From assembly GCA_029255685.2 (NCBI GenBank), contig CM055317.2:18732501-18796500 (forward strand): a DNA stretch of 64,000 bases, written 5' to 3'. Below the pieces are notes generated by a model that was not told where the DNA came from, searched no databases, and saw nothing but the letters and a program-made list of their open reading frames with translations. The position numbers and the translations under genes are program-made. Below, one piece after another: positions 10,743 through 20,669 of this stretch (its first letter is position 1; every line of letters starts with the position of its first letter). Source of the stretch: Silene conica (Eukaryota; Streptophyta; Magnoliopsida; Caryophyllales; Caryophyllaceae).

Positions 10743-12303
10743 TGATGCCCGTCGTTGAGGGTACCAAAGATAAATTTATAATTCCTAAACTTAAACTATA
10801 GATAGTGAAAGTCAGGGACGAACCACAGAGAGGTGGGGAATGTTTATTGTTTGGTGTTAATGTTTAAAGGTAATAAATTTGGGGGTTTCATTGTTGATTA
10901 CTAAGTCTAAGCAAAGAATTAAAATAAAACCAGAAATAAAGATGAGAATTAAATATATAAAAAGGGATGCTAGGATGTTTGGGTAATAAATAGCTAAGGT
11001 AATATAAATCCTAAGGTCAACATGTATTGCAGTCGCGTAAGGGATGTAACATATCCTTTCGGTCTATGATACCTAATAGCTCCTTTCGTCCTATGCTATT
11101 AGTTCCTAGGTCTTACAATTATTGGGTGTCAACAATAAGGGTGATTCCTAAATCCTAGGTCACATACCTTTCAGTCTTAAGTAACCTAGCCGTCTTAAGG
11201 TGTAAACCAATGCCCTTCCCGTATCTCTCAATCTTGGGTAAGTCATTACTAACGTCCTACAAGTCTCCTTTCAGTCTCATTGTAGGATATTATAGTCAAC
11301 AAGTAAAGACGAAACAGGATTCATGCGCGAGTGGTCGACTGACCAGCTATTCCAGTCGGCCGACCACAGCCTCGGTCGACCGACCCACTATTTGAGTCGG
11401 CCGACCGCGGCTCTGCTACAATTCGGTCTCGGAATTTCTACTACCTACGCATATTCATCCCCTACATCCTAACATATGAAAATTAGCTACTCATGGTTAT
11501 TAAGACGATTATGAAAACGGGATTAAACATGGTAAACATAGTAAATAATCTAAACATGCAAGAATTAACAAAGCTTGAGATTCTGACTTAAACGAATGTA
11601 ATAATAATAAGAACAATAATAAAGCTAGATTAAAAGAGTAATTACCACAGTCGGAATTAGGGCAGAAAGGAACAAACTTTATTGAATGCTTGGGAATTAT
11701 TAAAAGAACAAAACTAAAACTGGAATAAAACTAGATTGTAACTTCTTCTAAATAAAACTGGATTATTGAATATGAATGTCAATTGATGCTTTAAAACCCT
11801 AATCACAAGATTAGTTTATATAGGGCATAGATTAGAGTTTTCCTAAAAGACTCCTACTTTTAATTACTTTCCGAAAAATCGCTCCTGGGCTTCGCTGAGG
11901 TCGGTCGACCACTTTGATGGGTCGGTCGACCTCTTTTACGGACTTAATTGAATTCTTGGGCTTCTCTTCAAGATTTGGACTTTATAGAAATTAGGCCCGG
12001 TCGGCCGACCCGTTTTGTTGGTCGGTCGACCGCTTTCGCATAGAAAATCTTCGGTTTTCTTCTCGCTTTGACTCTTGGCACTTAAATAAAGACTCCAGTT
12101 GACTTTCCTTCGTTCCCTAATTATGCAAAAGACTCGAGGACATGAATTTGGTGCTAAATCGTCCATTTTCCGCATAAATCAGCAAAAGTGCATAAAAATA
12201 CGAAAGTACACGATTGTTGAGAAATAAGGGCTAAAACATAGTAAATGAGCGACCAAATGCGTGTAAAAATAGATGAAAAACATCATAAAATAGACACGCA
12301 TCA
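10743..12303 (-). repeat. 5' LTR of the Athila-like element
   Basis: 1561 bp, same length as the 3' LTR, about twenty mismatches by eye. Carries the same eight palindromic sites (offset 6579 from the left LTR). Its part from 11340 rightward is tandemly duplicated at 12491-13454. Confidence 0.93.
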
Positions 12304-13641
12304 CATGGAGTGAATACGAGCCCACATAGTATCAAGGTTTAAGTTTTGACTCTTCAACCAAGACTTCATGGGGGGAATGAGAGGATTCTACCCGGGAAGT
12401 GGTCGTGTTACCGTGGTGGAAGTATTGGTTCGTATACAAAACAACGAACTTCTTCTTGTATGTACCCCATGTTCTGATGACATAATCAACTGACCAGCTA
12501 TTCCAGTCGGCCGACCACAGCCTCGGTCTACCGACCCACTATTTGAGTCGGTCGACCGCGGCTCTGCTACAAGTCGGTCTCGGAATTTCTACTACCTACG
12601 CATATTCATCCCCTACATCCTAACATATGAAAATTAGCTACTCATGGTTATTAAGACGATTATGAAAACGGGATTAAACATGGTAAACATAGTAAATAAT
12701 CTAAACATGCAAGAATTAACAAAGCTTGAGATTCTGACTTAAACGAATGTAATAATAATAATAGCAATAATAAAACTAGATTAAAAGAGTAATTACCACA
12801 GTCGGAATTAGGGCAGAAAGGAACAAACTTTATTGAATGCTTGAGAATTATTAAAAGAACAAAACTAAAAATGGAATAAAACTAGATTGTAACTTCTTCT
12901 AAATAAAACTGGATTATTGAATATGAATGTCAATTGATGCTTTAAAACCCTAATCACAAGATTAGTTTATATAGGGCATAGATTAGAGTTTTCCTAAAAG
13001 ACTCCTACTTTTAATTACTTTCCGAAAAATCGCTCCTGGGCTTCGCTGAGGTCGGTCGACCACTTTGATGGGTCGGTCGACCTCTTTTACGGACTTAATT
13101 GAATTCTTGGGCTTCTCTTCAAGATTTGGACTTTATAGAAATTAGGCCCGGTCGGCCGACCCGTTTTGTTGGTCGGTCGACCGCTTCCGCATAGAAAATC
13201 TTCGGTTTTCTTCTCGCTTTGACTCTTGGCACTTAAATAAAGACTCCAGTTGACTTTCCTTCGCTCCCTAATTATGCAAAAGACTCGAGGACATGAATTT
13301 GGTGCTAAATCGTCCATTTTCCGCATAAATCTGCAAAAGTGCATAAAAATACGAAAGTACACGATTGTTGGGAAATAAGGGCTAAAACATAGTAAATGAG
13401 CGACCAAATGCGTGTAAAAATAGATGAAAAACATCATAAAATAGACACGCATCACATGGAGTGAATACGAGCCCACATAGTATCAAGGTTTAAGTTTTGA
13501 CTCTTCAACCAAGACTTCATGGGGGGAATGAGAGGATTCTACCCGGGAAGTGGTCGTGTTACCGTGGTGGAAGTATTGGTTCGTATACAAAACAACGAAC
13601 TTCTTCTTGTATGTACCCCATGTTCTGATGACATAATCAAC
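11340..13641. repeat. 1151-bp tandem duplication of LTR plus flank
   Basis: Copy 1 is 11340-12490 and copy 2 is 12491-13641, identical in length. Each contains 964 bp of the Athila-like LTR followed by 187 bp of MULE transposase sequence beginning with the target duplication CATGG. About ten mismatches separate the copies, several private to copy 1, because copy 2 agrees with the distant 3' LTR there. The duplication therefore postdates insertion but is old enough to have diverged. The left breakpoint falls inside one of the 12-bp palindromes (11333-11344). Confidence 0.92.
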
Positions 13642-14840
13642 CAACACTCCCCAATTTTCACAAAAAGCTCCTCATGCACTCCCAAACTAAGCAAGGGTGG
13701 ATACATTGATCACGCGATACCAACCGCCCTTTACTGTGCATGATCATGTCTTTGTACCAAATCAAATTCTTCGAGCTTAGTGCTACTTTCTCCACGGTGT
13801 GGTTCAAATGCCAACGACACAAAATGTGAGGAGTGTCAGGATAGAGGGGCTCAATAGCGCTGATCAATCCCAACTCTCGATCAGTGACAAGGGTAGGCAT
13901 AGGTGAACCCATAAGTAGCTCCTCTAATCTCCCCAACATCCACCCATAAGCTCTTTCATTTTCAGATGGAAGGAGCACAGTGACAATTAAGAAGGAGGAT
14001 CCATAGGGTGTCACGCCAACGATCTCATAAGTGTAATCTTCAAAACGTTGGTCTTGTAGGTAGCGTCGATAAGAGCCACATGTGGGTTAGCACGGAGGAG
14101 TTTGACGGATTCTGGATGAGCCATAAACACATGACTTAGCTCCTTCGAATCGGGATCTGATATGTGTCACTCCACATAATTAGCAGCAACTGCTACAGCC
14201 AAAAGTTGTTGAGCGGGATTCCTGGTTCCTCTCATCTCACGCCGAACCTTGTTCGCCTCGCTATAAATTTGCCCGCTTGTTGGTTGGGGTTTATCCGGGG
14301 TTCTTTGATGAAGACCGTTCTTGATATCCCTCGGCAGAATCGATTCCCGGACTTGTTGCCTCCCGGATTCTTTCTCTTCGACATCCAAACCAGCAAAATG
14401 TCTATCCCCATCTTTATAGTTTGATACTTCGTGGTTGTGATATCCACCCTCCGGAGAAGTAAGAATGTACCAAACAATCACCGATTTCCCATTTGCATCA
14501 TTGGCGTAGTCCCGCACGACTCGAATCCTAAACAAACATTCTCACTTAGCCGTCCCTCTCTTACTAGGATTCTCCGATTTCTCAGGATCGATCTTCTTTC
14601 TAGTTCGGCCGTACCTTGAACAACAAAAGTATGACCCGAGCAACTCCGGTTGTCTACGATTTTTGGCCCCATTTGTTGCTTTTACTAAGGCAAAACCGTT
14701 ATCATAAGCTATTTTTTGAGCCTAGTCAAACGCCTCATCCCGACTTTCAAAAGATGAATCTGTCTCAAATAAGCGGTTGTAATTAACCTCATTTCCACCA
14801 AACTTCTCAAACGAATCCAGTTAACACGCAAAATTGGTAA
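13455..14840 (-). pseudogene. MULE transposase (FAR1/FRS5-like), N-terminal and DDE part
   Basis: Reading leftward on the minus strand from about 14820: LDSFEKFGGNEVNYN and an FAR1-type DNA-binding region (FESRDEAFD, IAYDNGFALVKA, then a Cys/Arg-rich segment, YHNHEVSNYKDG). A linker follows, then the MULE transposase core with ALIDATYKTN (first catalytic Asp), GSSFLIVTVLLPSENERAYG, PTLVTDRELGLISAIE (second Asp) and HILCRWHLNHTVEK. It ends with GNTTTSRVESSH and, after a frame change, a segment coding for TMWARIHSM at the insertion point. In-frame stops occur (for example just after AANYVE) with several frame changes. The C-terminal continuation is at 3430-4158. A partial duplicate of the last 187 bp lies at 12304-12490. 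Confidence 0.85.
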
Positions 14841-14903
14841 TGATTAGATTAAAAAATATTAAAAAAAACCCTAAGTTTATTAATAAACTGACGAAAAAAT
14901 AAG

Positions 14904-15223
14904 GGACTTGAAAACTGGCCGTCCTCACCACATATGGACGTGAATAGTACACGTCTAAACCATGGAGGGACGTGTACTATTCACGTCCTACTCAATATGG
15001 GACATGTAAATCACACGTCCAAAACCTTAGGGGACGTGCGATTTACACGTCCAAACAAAGAGAGGACGGCCACATTTCACGTCCAAGTCCAACATGGACG
15101 GCCAGTTTTCACGTCCTCACCAAGCAAGGACGGCTCAAATTTACGTCCTCACCAAGCATTGACGGCTCAAATTTACGTCCTAACCTACCAAGGACGGGAA
15201 TTTTTCAAGTCTAATGCAAAATT
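14904..15223. repeat. Ten-unit 32-bp tandem array with internal hairpins
   Basis: Units start at 14904, 14936, 14968, 15000, 15032, 15064, 15096, 15128, 15160 and 15192, in perfect 32-bp register. Each begins near GGACGTG or GGACGGC and has a CACGTCC or TACGTCC block about 14 bases later, so central units fold back on themselves (GGACGTG/CACGTCC in the unit at 14968). Units drift gradually from ACGTG-type at the left to ACGGC-type at the right. It lies between the transposase remnant and a possible first exon at 15346-15369, so it may have been intronic. Confidence 0.88.
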
Positions 15224-15345
15224 TCGATCCTATAGTTTGTCGTATTCAATGGCTTCTACGTATAATTCAACCTAATATCAACTAAATGGCTTAAACATGT
15301 AATTCAATAAATAATAATTCAAAAAAAAAATAGATTTTCGTTACT

Positions 15346-15369
15346 TACCGATGAATCGTTGTTTGACAT
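15346..15369 (-). other. Possible first exon of the MULE transposase
   Basis: The minus strand has ATGTCAAACAACGATTCATC followed directly by a good donor GGTAAGTAA. It is in the right place and strand to be the 5' coding exon of the transposase, with the 32-bp array inside the intron. No convincing acceptor was found at about 14840, so this is a weak inference. Confidence 0.25.
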
Positions 15370-15690
15370 TGAATCGTTGTCGTTGTTTGATGTTGTTGTT
15401 CGTTGTTTTCTACCGATTTTTTTAAAATTGTTGTTTTTGTGGGGTTTTTGTTTGGGAGATTTTTTTCTAGAGAGATAGTGTAAAAAGGGTGTGGTTCGTC
15501 TTTTTTATAAAAAAACATCGACGATTTGTTACAAAACGTCGACGACCTTTCGCAACCCCTTTTTGGATTTGTTAAGGACTCGACTAGTAGGCTCATTTAA
15601 ATTAGCGATGTCAGCAGGATGGGTGAAAGCGAGTATCTCCCCATGTCCTCCCAGATTTCGGTGGAGCTTTTGCAGGTGGTGGGGCAGTAA
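15370..15690. other. Unassigned spacer upstream of the MULE remnant
   Basis: Contains GTTGTT-rich sequence and a repeat of (A)CGTCGACGA near 15520-15545. No terminal inverted repeat that would close the MULE could be identified on this side. Confidence 0.3.
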
Positions 15691-15890
15691 CACTACAAAA
15701 ATTTCACTAGCCAAGGGTGGTGATATTACAAAAAAATGAGGCTATTGCAACATTTCACATGCACTATTATTTAAAATTATTGTATTTTACATAAAAATTT
15801 CAGCATTGCAATACTTTTCCAAAATTGTTGCAAAATATAGTCAATTATAACATTTAAACATATGGGAGATAACCCTTTATGTTCCTTTGG
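15691..15890. mobile_element. CACTA-like terminus, partial
   Basis: Starts CACTACAAAAATTT, the CACTA-superfamily (En/Spm) terminal motif, followed by AT-rich sequence with repeated TTGCAA-type motifs. No matching inverted end or 3-bp target duplication was found nearby, so this is a fragment at best. Confidence 0.3.
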
Positions 15891-15929
15891 TTAACAAACA
15901 GCCTATGAGTGGCTTATGGTGAATGTTAA

Positions 15930-16078
15930 TCGAATCAAATGTCATATGAGAGATGCGTTGTGAAGAATTGGAAAAAATTATTGAACATCTCCTCAGTTCA
16001 TATCCGATATCTCAACAACTTTGGGATTTAGTAGGCATTAATCCTACTAACACACATTTTTATAATCACAAATTCTCA
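15930..16078 (+). pseudogene. LINE-type zf-RVT region fragment
   Basis: The plus strand encodes MRCEELEKIIEHLLSSYPIS followed by QQLWDLVG, matching the 'C..C...E.i.Hll..Cp.s...W' zinc-binding region between RT and RNase H in plant LINE-like proteins; the last Cys is replaced. It is separated from the RNase H fragment at 16850-17420 by MITE-like insertions. Confidence 0.5.
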
Positions 16079-16079
16079 T

Positions 16080-16245
16080 TAAAGACGGGTACTATCCGTC
16101 ACAAACGGAAAACAAATAGTGCCCCCACACATTAATGCAAGTGGCACAATCAATGAGGTGATCCATTTTTCTCCACTTGTCATCCAACTTGCTTTATTGT
16201 GAGAGAAGTATGTCCCCTGTGACAGATATTATCCGTGACAAGCAA
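16080..16245. mobile_element. Possible degenerate TIR element
   Basis: The left end (GACGGGTACTATCCGTCACA) and the reverse complement of the right end (CACGGATAATATCTGTCACA) are similar, suggesting a short decayed MITE. No clean target duplication is visible. Confidence 0.25.
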
Positions 16246-16295
16246 AACTTTTTGTTTTATATTAATAACGGTTTTCCAGATTGGTTTATTAAGAG

Positions 16296-16841
16296 TAGGG
16301 ATGGCAACGGGTTGGATCTGGACCGGGTCTAGTATGATCCATATCCAGATCCGATCCAGATCCAGCGGGTCCAAATATGTGAGATCCAGATCCCAATCCA
16401 ACGGATTCGGGATAGATAATCCGGGTCCGTTACGGGTCCAAGTTTCTAGCCTCACATTATAAAAAAAACTCATGAGTCATAGCCCTATTGATATCCATTT
16501 TCCGAAATACAATAAAATGGAAAAGTAGCTAGTAGCGTGACAATTATGTTCAGTCAAATATTACAAGTAGTAATTATTATGACCAAGTAAGCTAAACACA
16601 AATCAAGAAACAAGATAACTAAGACGTTAAACTTCATGTTTTTACTATGCAAACGGGTCCAAGGTCGGATCTGGATCCTTCAGGGTCTGTGTAGGAGGAT
16701 CCAGATCTAGATCCGTTTTAAAAGTAGTGGATCCAGATCCGACCCGGATCCAACGGGTCTGAAAAAATAGGATCCAGATCTTGTCCATCAGGGTCGGGTC
16801 TTACGGATCTGGACCGGATCTAGGATCCATTGCCATCCCTA
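16296..16841. mobile_element. TAGGGATGGCAA-type MITE
   Basis: 546 bp with terminal inverted repeats TAGGGATGGCAAcGG and, on the other strand, TAGGGATGGCAATGG. The interior is rich in GGATCCAGATC-type motifs near both ends. This terminus is common in plant hAT-like MITEs. A clean 8-bp duplication is not visible, although similar flanks (ATTAAGAG, AATAAGAG) lie nearby. It interrupts the LINE remnant. Confidence 0.65.
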
Positions 16842-16849
16842 ACTAATAA

Positions 16850-17420
16850 GAGTGCGTGAAACAGAGTTAATCCACGGTAGAAGATTGACCTATTTAATTA
16901 CTTCGTGGTTACATGCTGGTGTAATTTGGAAATGGAGAAACAACATTGTGTTTAGCCGAAATGGAAACTCGAATGATCCCCGTGAATTCCTCTACAATAA
17001 TCAGTTTGAAAACACTAAAAGGCTTTTGACGGGTTTGATATCTTTTTCCCAAAACCACGAGACCCAAACTCAGAAATTTTTATAAGATGAATCCCTCGCC
17101 TCACGGGTGGATCCAGCTAAACACTAACGGAGCTTCTAAGGGAAATCCAGGTCAAGCAGGAGGAGGAGGAATCTATCGTGACGAAAGATGGAATTTTATT
17201 ATTGTCTACTCTTTCTCATGTGGAATGTGTACGTCCAAGAAGGCGGAATTACTTGCTCTCCTTGCTGGTTTGGAGAAAGCTAAATCTATGCGTCTTTCGA
17301 AGCTTATAATCCACGTGGATAATCTATCTTGTTTCAATATCATCAATAATGCTCATCCAATCAGCAACAACTTGAAATTTATTGTGGAACGATGTGGGTA
17401 ATTAATCAGAAACAACTCTT
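16850..17420 (+). pseudogene. LINE-type RNase H domain remnant
   Basis: Two frames on the plus strand. The first (to about 17084) has SWLHAGVIWKWRNNIVFSRN, a typical linker after the LINE RT. The second (17087-17403) has GWIQLNTNGASKGNPGQAG, GGGIYRDERWN, KKAELLALLAGLEKA and LIIHVDNLSCFNIIN, the RNase H (RVT_3) fold of plant LINE-like elements. The usual first catalytic Asp (NTDGA) is Asn here, and the frame stops before the C-terminal motif. Confidence 0.75.
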
Positions 17421-17691
17421 TGAATGTCAAGTCCAAGACATTCAAGCTTGCTTCATCACCCAAAATCTTCAATGAATAGTGTAAAAACACTAACCCTAGA
17501 AATACAAATTTTCGGAGAACTTATAAAGTCGGAACCATTATTATATGAAAAGAAGGAGAAGAAGGAGATGAAACGATTGCTATAAAGAACTTGAAAATTG
17601 GTGGAGAAATGAAGAAGTTATTATAAATTTGGTGTTCTTGAAATTATATGAAAATGGTATTTTGTGAGAAGGAGGGAGTGTGCTGACAATG
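17421..17691. other. Spacer with no recognised feature
   Basis: Purine-rich (GAAGGAGAAGAAGG) sequence between the LINE remnant and the foldback element; nothing supported. Confidence 0.4.
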
Positions 17692-18125
17692 AACCCAATT
17701 AGTAAACGTAGTCAGTGTTTCAGTAATCGTAGTCGCCATTTTCATTCCAAATGATGAAAATGCCTTTGCACAAAAAACACTTCAATTCTCCCTCTAGTTT
17801 TTACTCTGAAATTCTCTAAAAACCCGAATGAATTAAAAAAAACGAAAATCAATAATTTGCAAATTTTACATGTCGGAATCCAATTTTGCAAATTTATCAA
17901 ATTGTTAACTTAACAGACATTTGATAAATTTGCAAAATTGCATTCCGACATGTAAAATTTGCAAAATGATGATTTTTGTTTTTTTAAATTATTCGGGTTT
18001 GTAGAGAATTTCAGAGAAAAAACTAGAGAGAGAAATGAAGTGTTTTTTAGTCCAAGTGCATTTTCGTCATTTGCAATGAAAACGCCGACCACGATTACTA
18101 AAACGTCGACTACAAAACTAACCCC
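17692..18125. mobile_element. Foldback element with ~210-bp inverted arms
   Basis: Left arm 17692-17902 and right arm 17919-18125 are inverted copies, roughly 85 percent alike by eye, separated by a 16-bp loop that itself contains GTTAAC/TTAAC. The arms are AT-rich with no coding potential; the two short ORFs that overlap it are mirror images of each other. Long arms and a tiny loop fit a MULE-type or foldback MITE. No unambiguous target duplication was found (GAAGGAGG occurs near both ends but does not abut matching termini). Confidence 0.8.
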
Positions 18126-18390
18126 AAAAATGAAGGAGGAAGTTGAGTAGTAAAATGATTAGGTTTCACAAAAACATTGGCTTTTTTCTAAAAATCGGTC
18201 CTTGAGTCGGGTTTGACTCAAAATTGGTCAAACGAGTTGAAAATGCATCTTAAGCCTACTATAACTTAAGACGGAACTATTTAATATATTCTAGTTATTA
18301 TTTTATGAAAATATTTAAAATATAACTTTTTTGAAATAAAAGCTAAATCATTATTAAAATAAACGAGACGTAAAATCTCGGGTGTTATAG

Positions 18391-18547
18391 TAGGAGATTA
18401 TCGCGTTGGTTTTTATGACAGTTTTATCGAGTCATGTGGGTTGTTGGTCTTTCACATAGTAGAGGTTGTTGAGTCTTACGTTGTCTTGTTGGCTGAGGCT
18501 TTTAGTGTGAACTTCGGGGACGAAGTTCCCTTTTAAAGAGGGGAGAC
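18391..18547 (+). mobile_element. 3' internal end and PPT of a Tekay-like chromovirus
   Basis: Ends with a hairpin AACTTCG-GGGA-CGAAGTT (about 18511-18528) followed by CTTTTAAAGAGGGGAGAC, a polypurine tract directly in front of the LTR at 18548. The remainder of the internal region is missing upstream. Same hairpin-PPT arrangement as in the LARD at 37435 onward. Confidence 0.65.
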
Positions 18548-19832
18548 TATAACACTTTAGGTTTCTGCCACCTAGTCACTCGGTCGAGTAGGCCCAACTC
18601 GAACGAGTTCGTTGTCAGTTATATCCAGTTTGGGTTCCACCGAGTGCGAACTCGACCAAGTGAATGTTACTCGGCTGAGTTGGGTTAACTCGACCGAGTT
18701 GGGTGATCTTATATTTTTAGGGGTGGCTTTGCGGATTTGATTAAATTAAAAGAGAGTCTTTAAAACATTTTTAATCACGCTTAATCAGTTTTAAATTTCA
18801 CAAAATATCAAAATTCATTCCTGTCCTGTTAATCTAATCTCTTCTAAGGCTAGTTCGTGATTTTTGGTGTTGTTGTATTGTCTCCGCTGTAATCATCGGT
18901 CGGTAAGTTTGTGTCTCTTTTATGCATCAGTTTGTAGAATAGTCAAACCCTAATTGGGAATTCGGGGTTATTGTTGATGATTGTTGATGTATTGCTATAC
19001 TAAGTGTTTATAGAGTAACGTTTCTCAATCGTCGCGTGCTGTATTTTTTTGTGATTTGCGAATAAGGTAGGTTTTCCTACGCAGTCGTTTGTATTATTAT
19101 TGTTTATTTGTGATTGGATTTGGTTATATGCATTATGTGATTGTGATTAGATTGGATAGGAGGAGTTAATTATGATGTGGTTGTCATTGTGATGGGACTA
19201 TGTCGGAAGATAGTCTTATTCTCATGTTCCACTCTTGTGATTTCCTTCATAAGAGAGATATGTACATTAATGATATGGGTTGCTCATCGCGGTGAGCGGG
19301 AATTAGGTGGTAAGGCTGCGATACCCACTAGCGACGAGGGTTACCTGTTGTGATGGGTAACCTGGCAGGGATACACATTGTGGTGTGTAGTCGGTTACTG
19401 TGTATGAGGGAGTAGTGGAGTGGTTGTTGATTCTTATGTTCATTTCCTTTTCTATACTTGATGATTATGTAGATGGTTGACTCTGTTTTGTTGTTGTAAA
19501 ACCTGATGATCTATTTGGAGATGATGAGCAGTTATTGAGCATGTTCAATTTGTGGTGTAGCTTGCGGGATTTGGAAGGGGCTAGACATCCACAATCGAGT
19601 TTAGTTCCGCTGTGTAATTTACACGGTCTAAGATTGGTTATGACTTTTGTAATTCAGATGTTTTTATGGGTGTGAGACTTGTACGCACGTTCAAAATTTA
19701 TTTTCTACATTTTGTTCTTTAACGTTGTTTTTTATGTTCACTAGCTCGAAAAATTGAGATGGTAACACACTAACACCTTTAATATGCCTGGGTGGTCCTT
19801 GGTAAGTCATTTTGGTATATGTGGGTGTTACA
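18548..19832 (+). repeat. 3' LTR of a Tekay-like chromovirus
   Basis: About 1285 bp, from TATAACAC (TG to TA at the first dinucleotide) to GGGTGTTACA. Near its left end it has an array of 12-bp near-palindromes of consensus ACTCGGCCGAGT at 18578, 18597, 18650, 18669 and 18688. The 5' part of the element is absent. Confidence 0.7.
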
Positions 19833-20388
19833 CTGAATTTCTCAGCCTCCGGGCCGTCACCTGCCAACAAAAATAAATGTACATTACGATAAATACGAAT
19901 AAATACACCATCTAACTGTGCAAATAACTGTCTTAAAAATTTCGTAACACGCGAAACATACTGTAAAATAAATATATTTCGTAAATTTCACGGATAAAAA
20001 AAATAGTTATGAGATAAATTTCATCTGGTCGGTGTATTTACTGACAATCTCTTAGGTTTTATTTAACACCATTTAGCACACACCATCGGGCTTAACAACC
20101 TGCACTCACACCTCCTCGGGCCACCAATTGGGCCTCCTACACACTACACAACCCAAGCTTGGCCTTTTATTAACAACCATGCCATGCGGTTCAACCCTCG
20201 AAGTATCGAGTTGGTGTTAGGTCTGGCTAGGCTGGGCAAACCCGCACATGTGTTCGCACTTGGCAATCCAGTTGTTTTAGATCATGTGTTGCTTGCTGTG
20301 GACTGTGGACTATGGATTTATGTTGAGTTCTTGCAAACTACTCTTATTTAGTTCTCTCCCTGCCGGCCTTTACCACATTGCAAAGTAC
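19833..20388. other. Unassigned flank, possibly old LTR material
   Basis: AT-rich with a GGGCC/TTGGGCC-rich patch at 20085-20170. No ORF, no paired repeat inside the window. The last five bases (20384-20388, AGTAC) are the target duplication of the next element. Confidence 0.35.
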
Positions 20389-20665
20389 TGTTACAATCTA
20401 CCAAATTTGGTGTTGTAATTCAACAATTAACTGCAAAGGAGCCAAGCTCAACCTTGGGAATTGTTGATGAATTACTAAGAACTTAAGAGAGAAGATAATT
20501 GTGAATGAAATATGTAATATGATTGAATGAATCGTTTGTTACAACTTTTACAGTATTTATAACAACTTGACAGTTAGTTGCCAGCTCATCAACAGCTTAT
20601 GAACTTCTAACTGATTTTGTAACAACTTACAACAACTTTTATAACAACTTCCTGATACTACAACA
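20389..20665 (-). repeat. 3' LTR of the Reina-like chromovirus
   Basis: 277 bp, TGTTACAATC at the left and CTACAACA at the right on the plus strand, clearly homologous to 44879-45153 with a dozen or so differences. A purine-rich tract (GATGAGGGAAAGTA on the minus strand) precedes it. Confidence 0.9.
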
Positions 20666-20669
20666 TACT

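Larger units (their letters stand above)
4164..12303 (-). mobile_element. Non-autonomous Athila-like Ty3/gypsy element (gag-pro only)
   Basis: Complete element bounded by a perfect 5-bp target duplication CATGG (4159-4163 and 12304-12308). Two 1561-bp LTRs of identical length (4164-5724, 10743-12303), a PBS of the Athila type, a gag-protease frame on the minus strand and a G-rich polypurine tract fix the orientation. No reverse transcriptase, RNase H or integrase is present; about 2 kb of non-coding DNA separates the protease end from the 3' LTR. The LTRs differ at roughly twenty positions by eye, so it is fairly young. It interrupts the MULE transposase. It carries 26 copies of a 12-bp near-palindrome in 21-bp-spaced pairs (18 in the left LTR plus interior, 8 in the right LTR; see findings). 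Confidence 0.93.

Noticed and set aside
12491..13454. Independent third LTR from a second Athila-like insertion
   Set aside because: It starts mid-LTR and is followed by an exact repeat of the flank including CATGG; a tandem duplication explains all of it.
14904..15223. Regular array considered as CRISPR
   Set aside because: Units are contiguous tandem repeats without spacers, and the DNA is plant nuclear.
15691..15890. Complete CACTA transposon
   Set aside because: Only one CACTA-like end is visible; no inverse end or 3-bp duplication found, so kept as a low-confidence fragment.
18548..19832. Solo LTR
   Set aside because: A polypurine tract and hairpin directly precede it, so it is the 3' end of a truncated element rather than a solo LTR.
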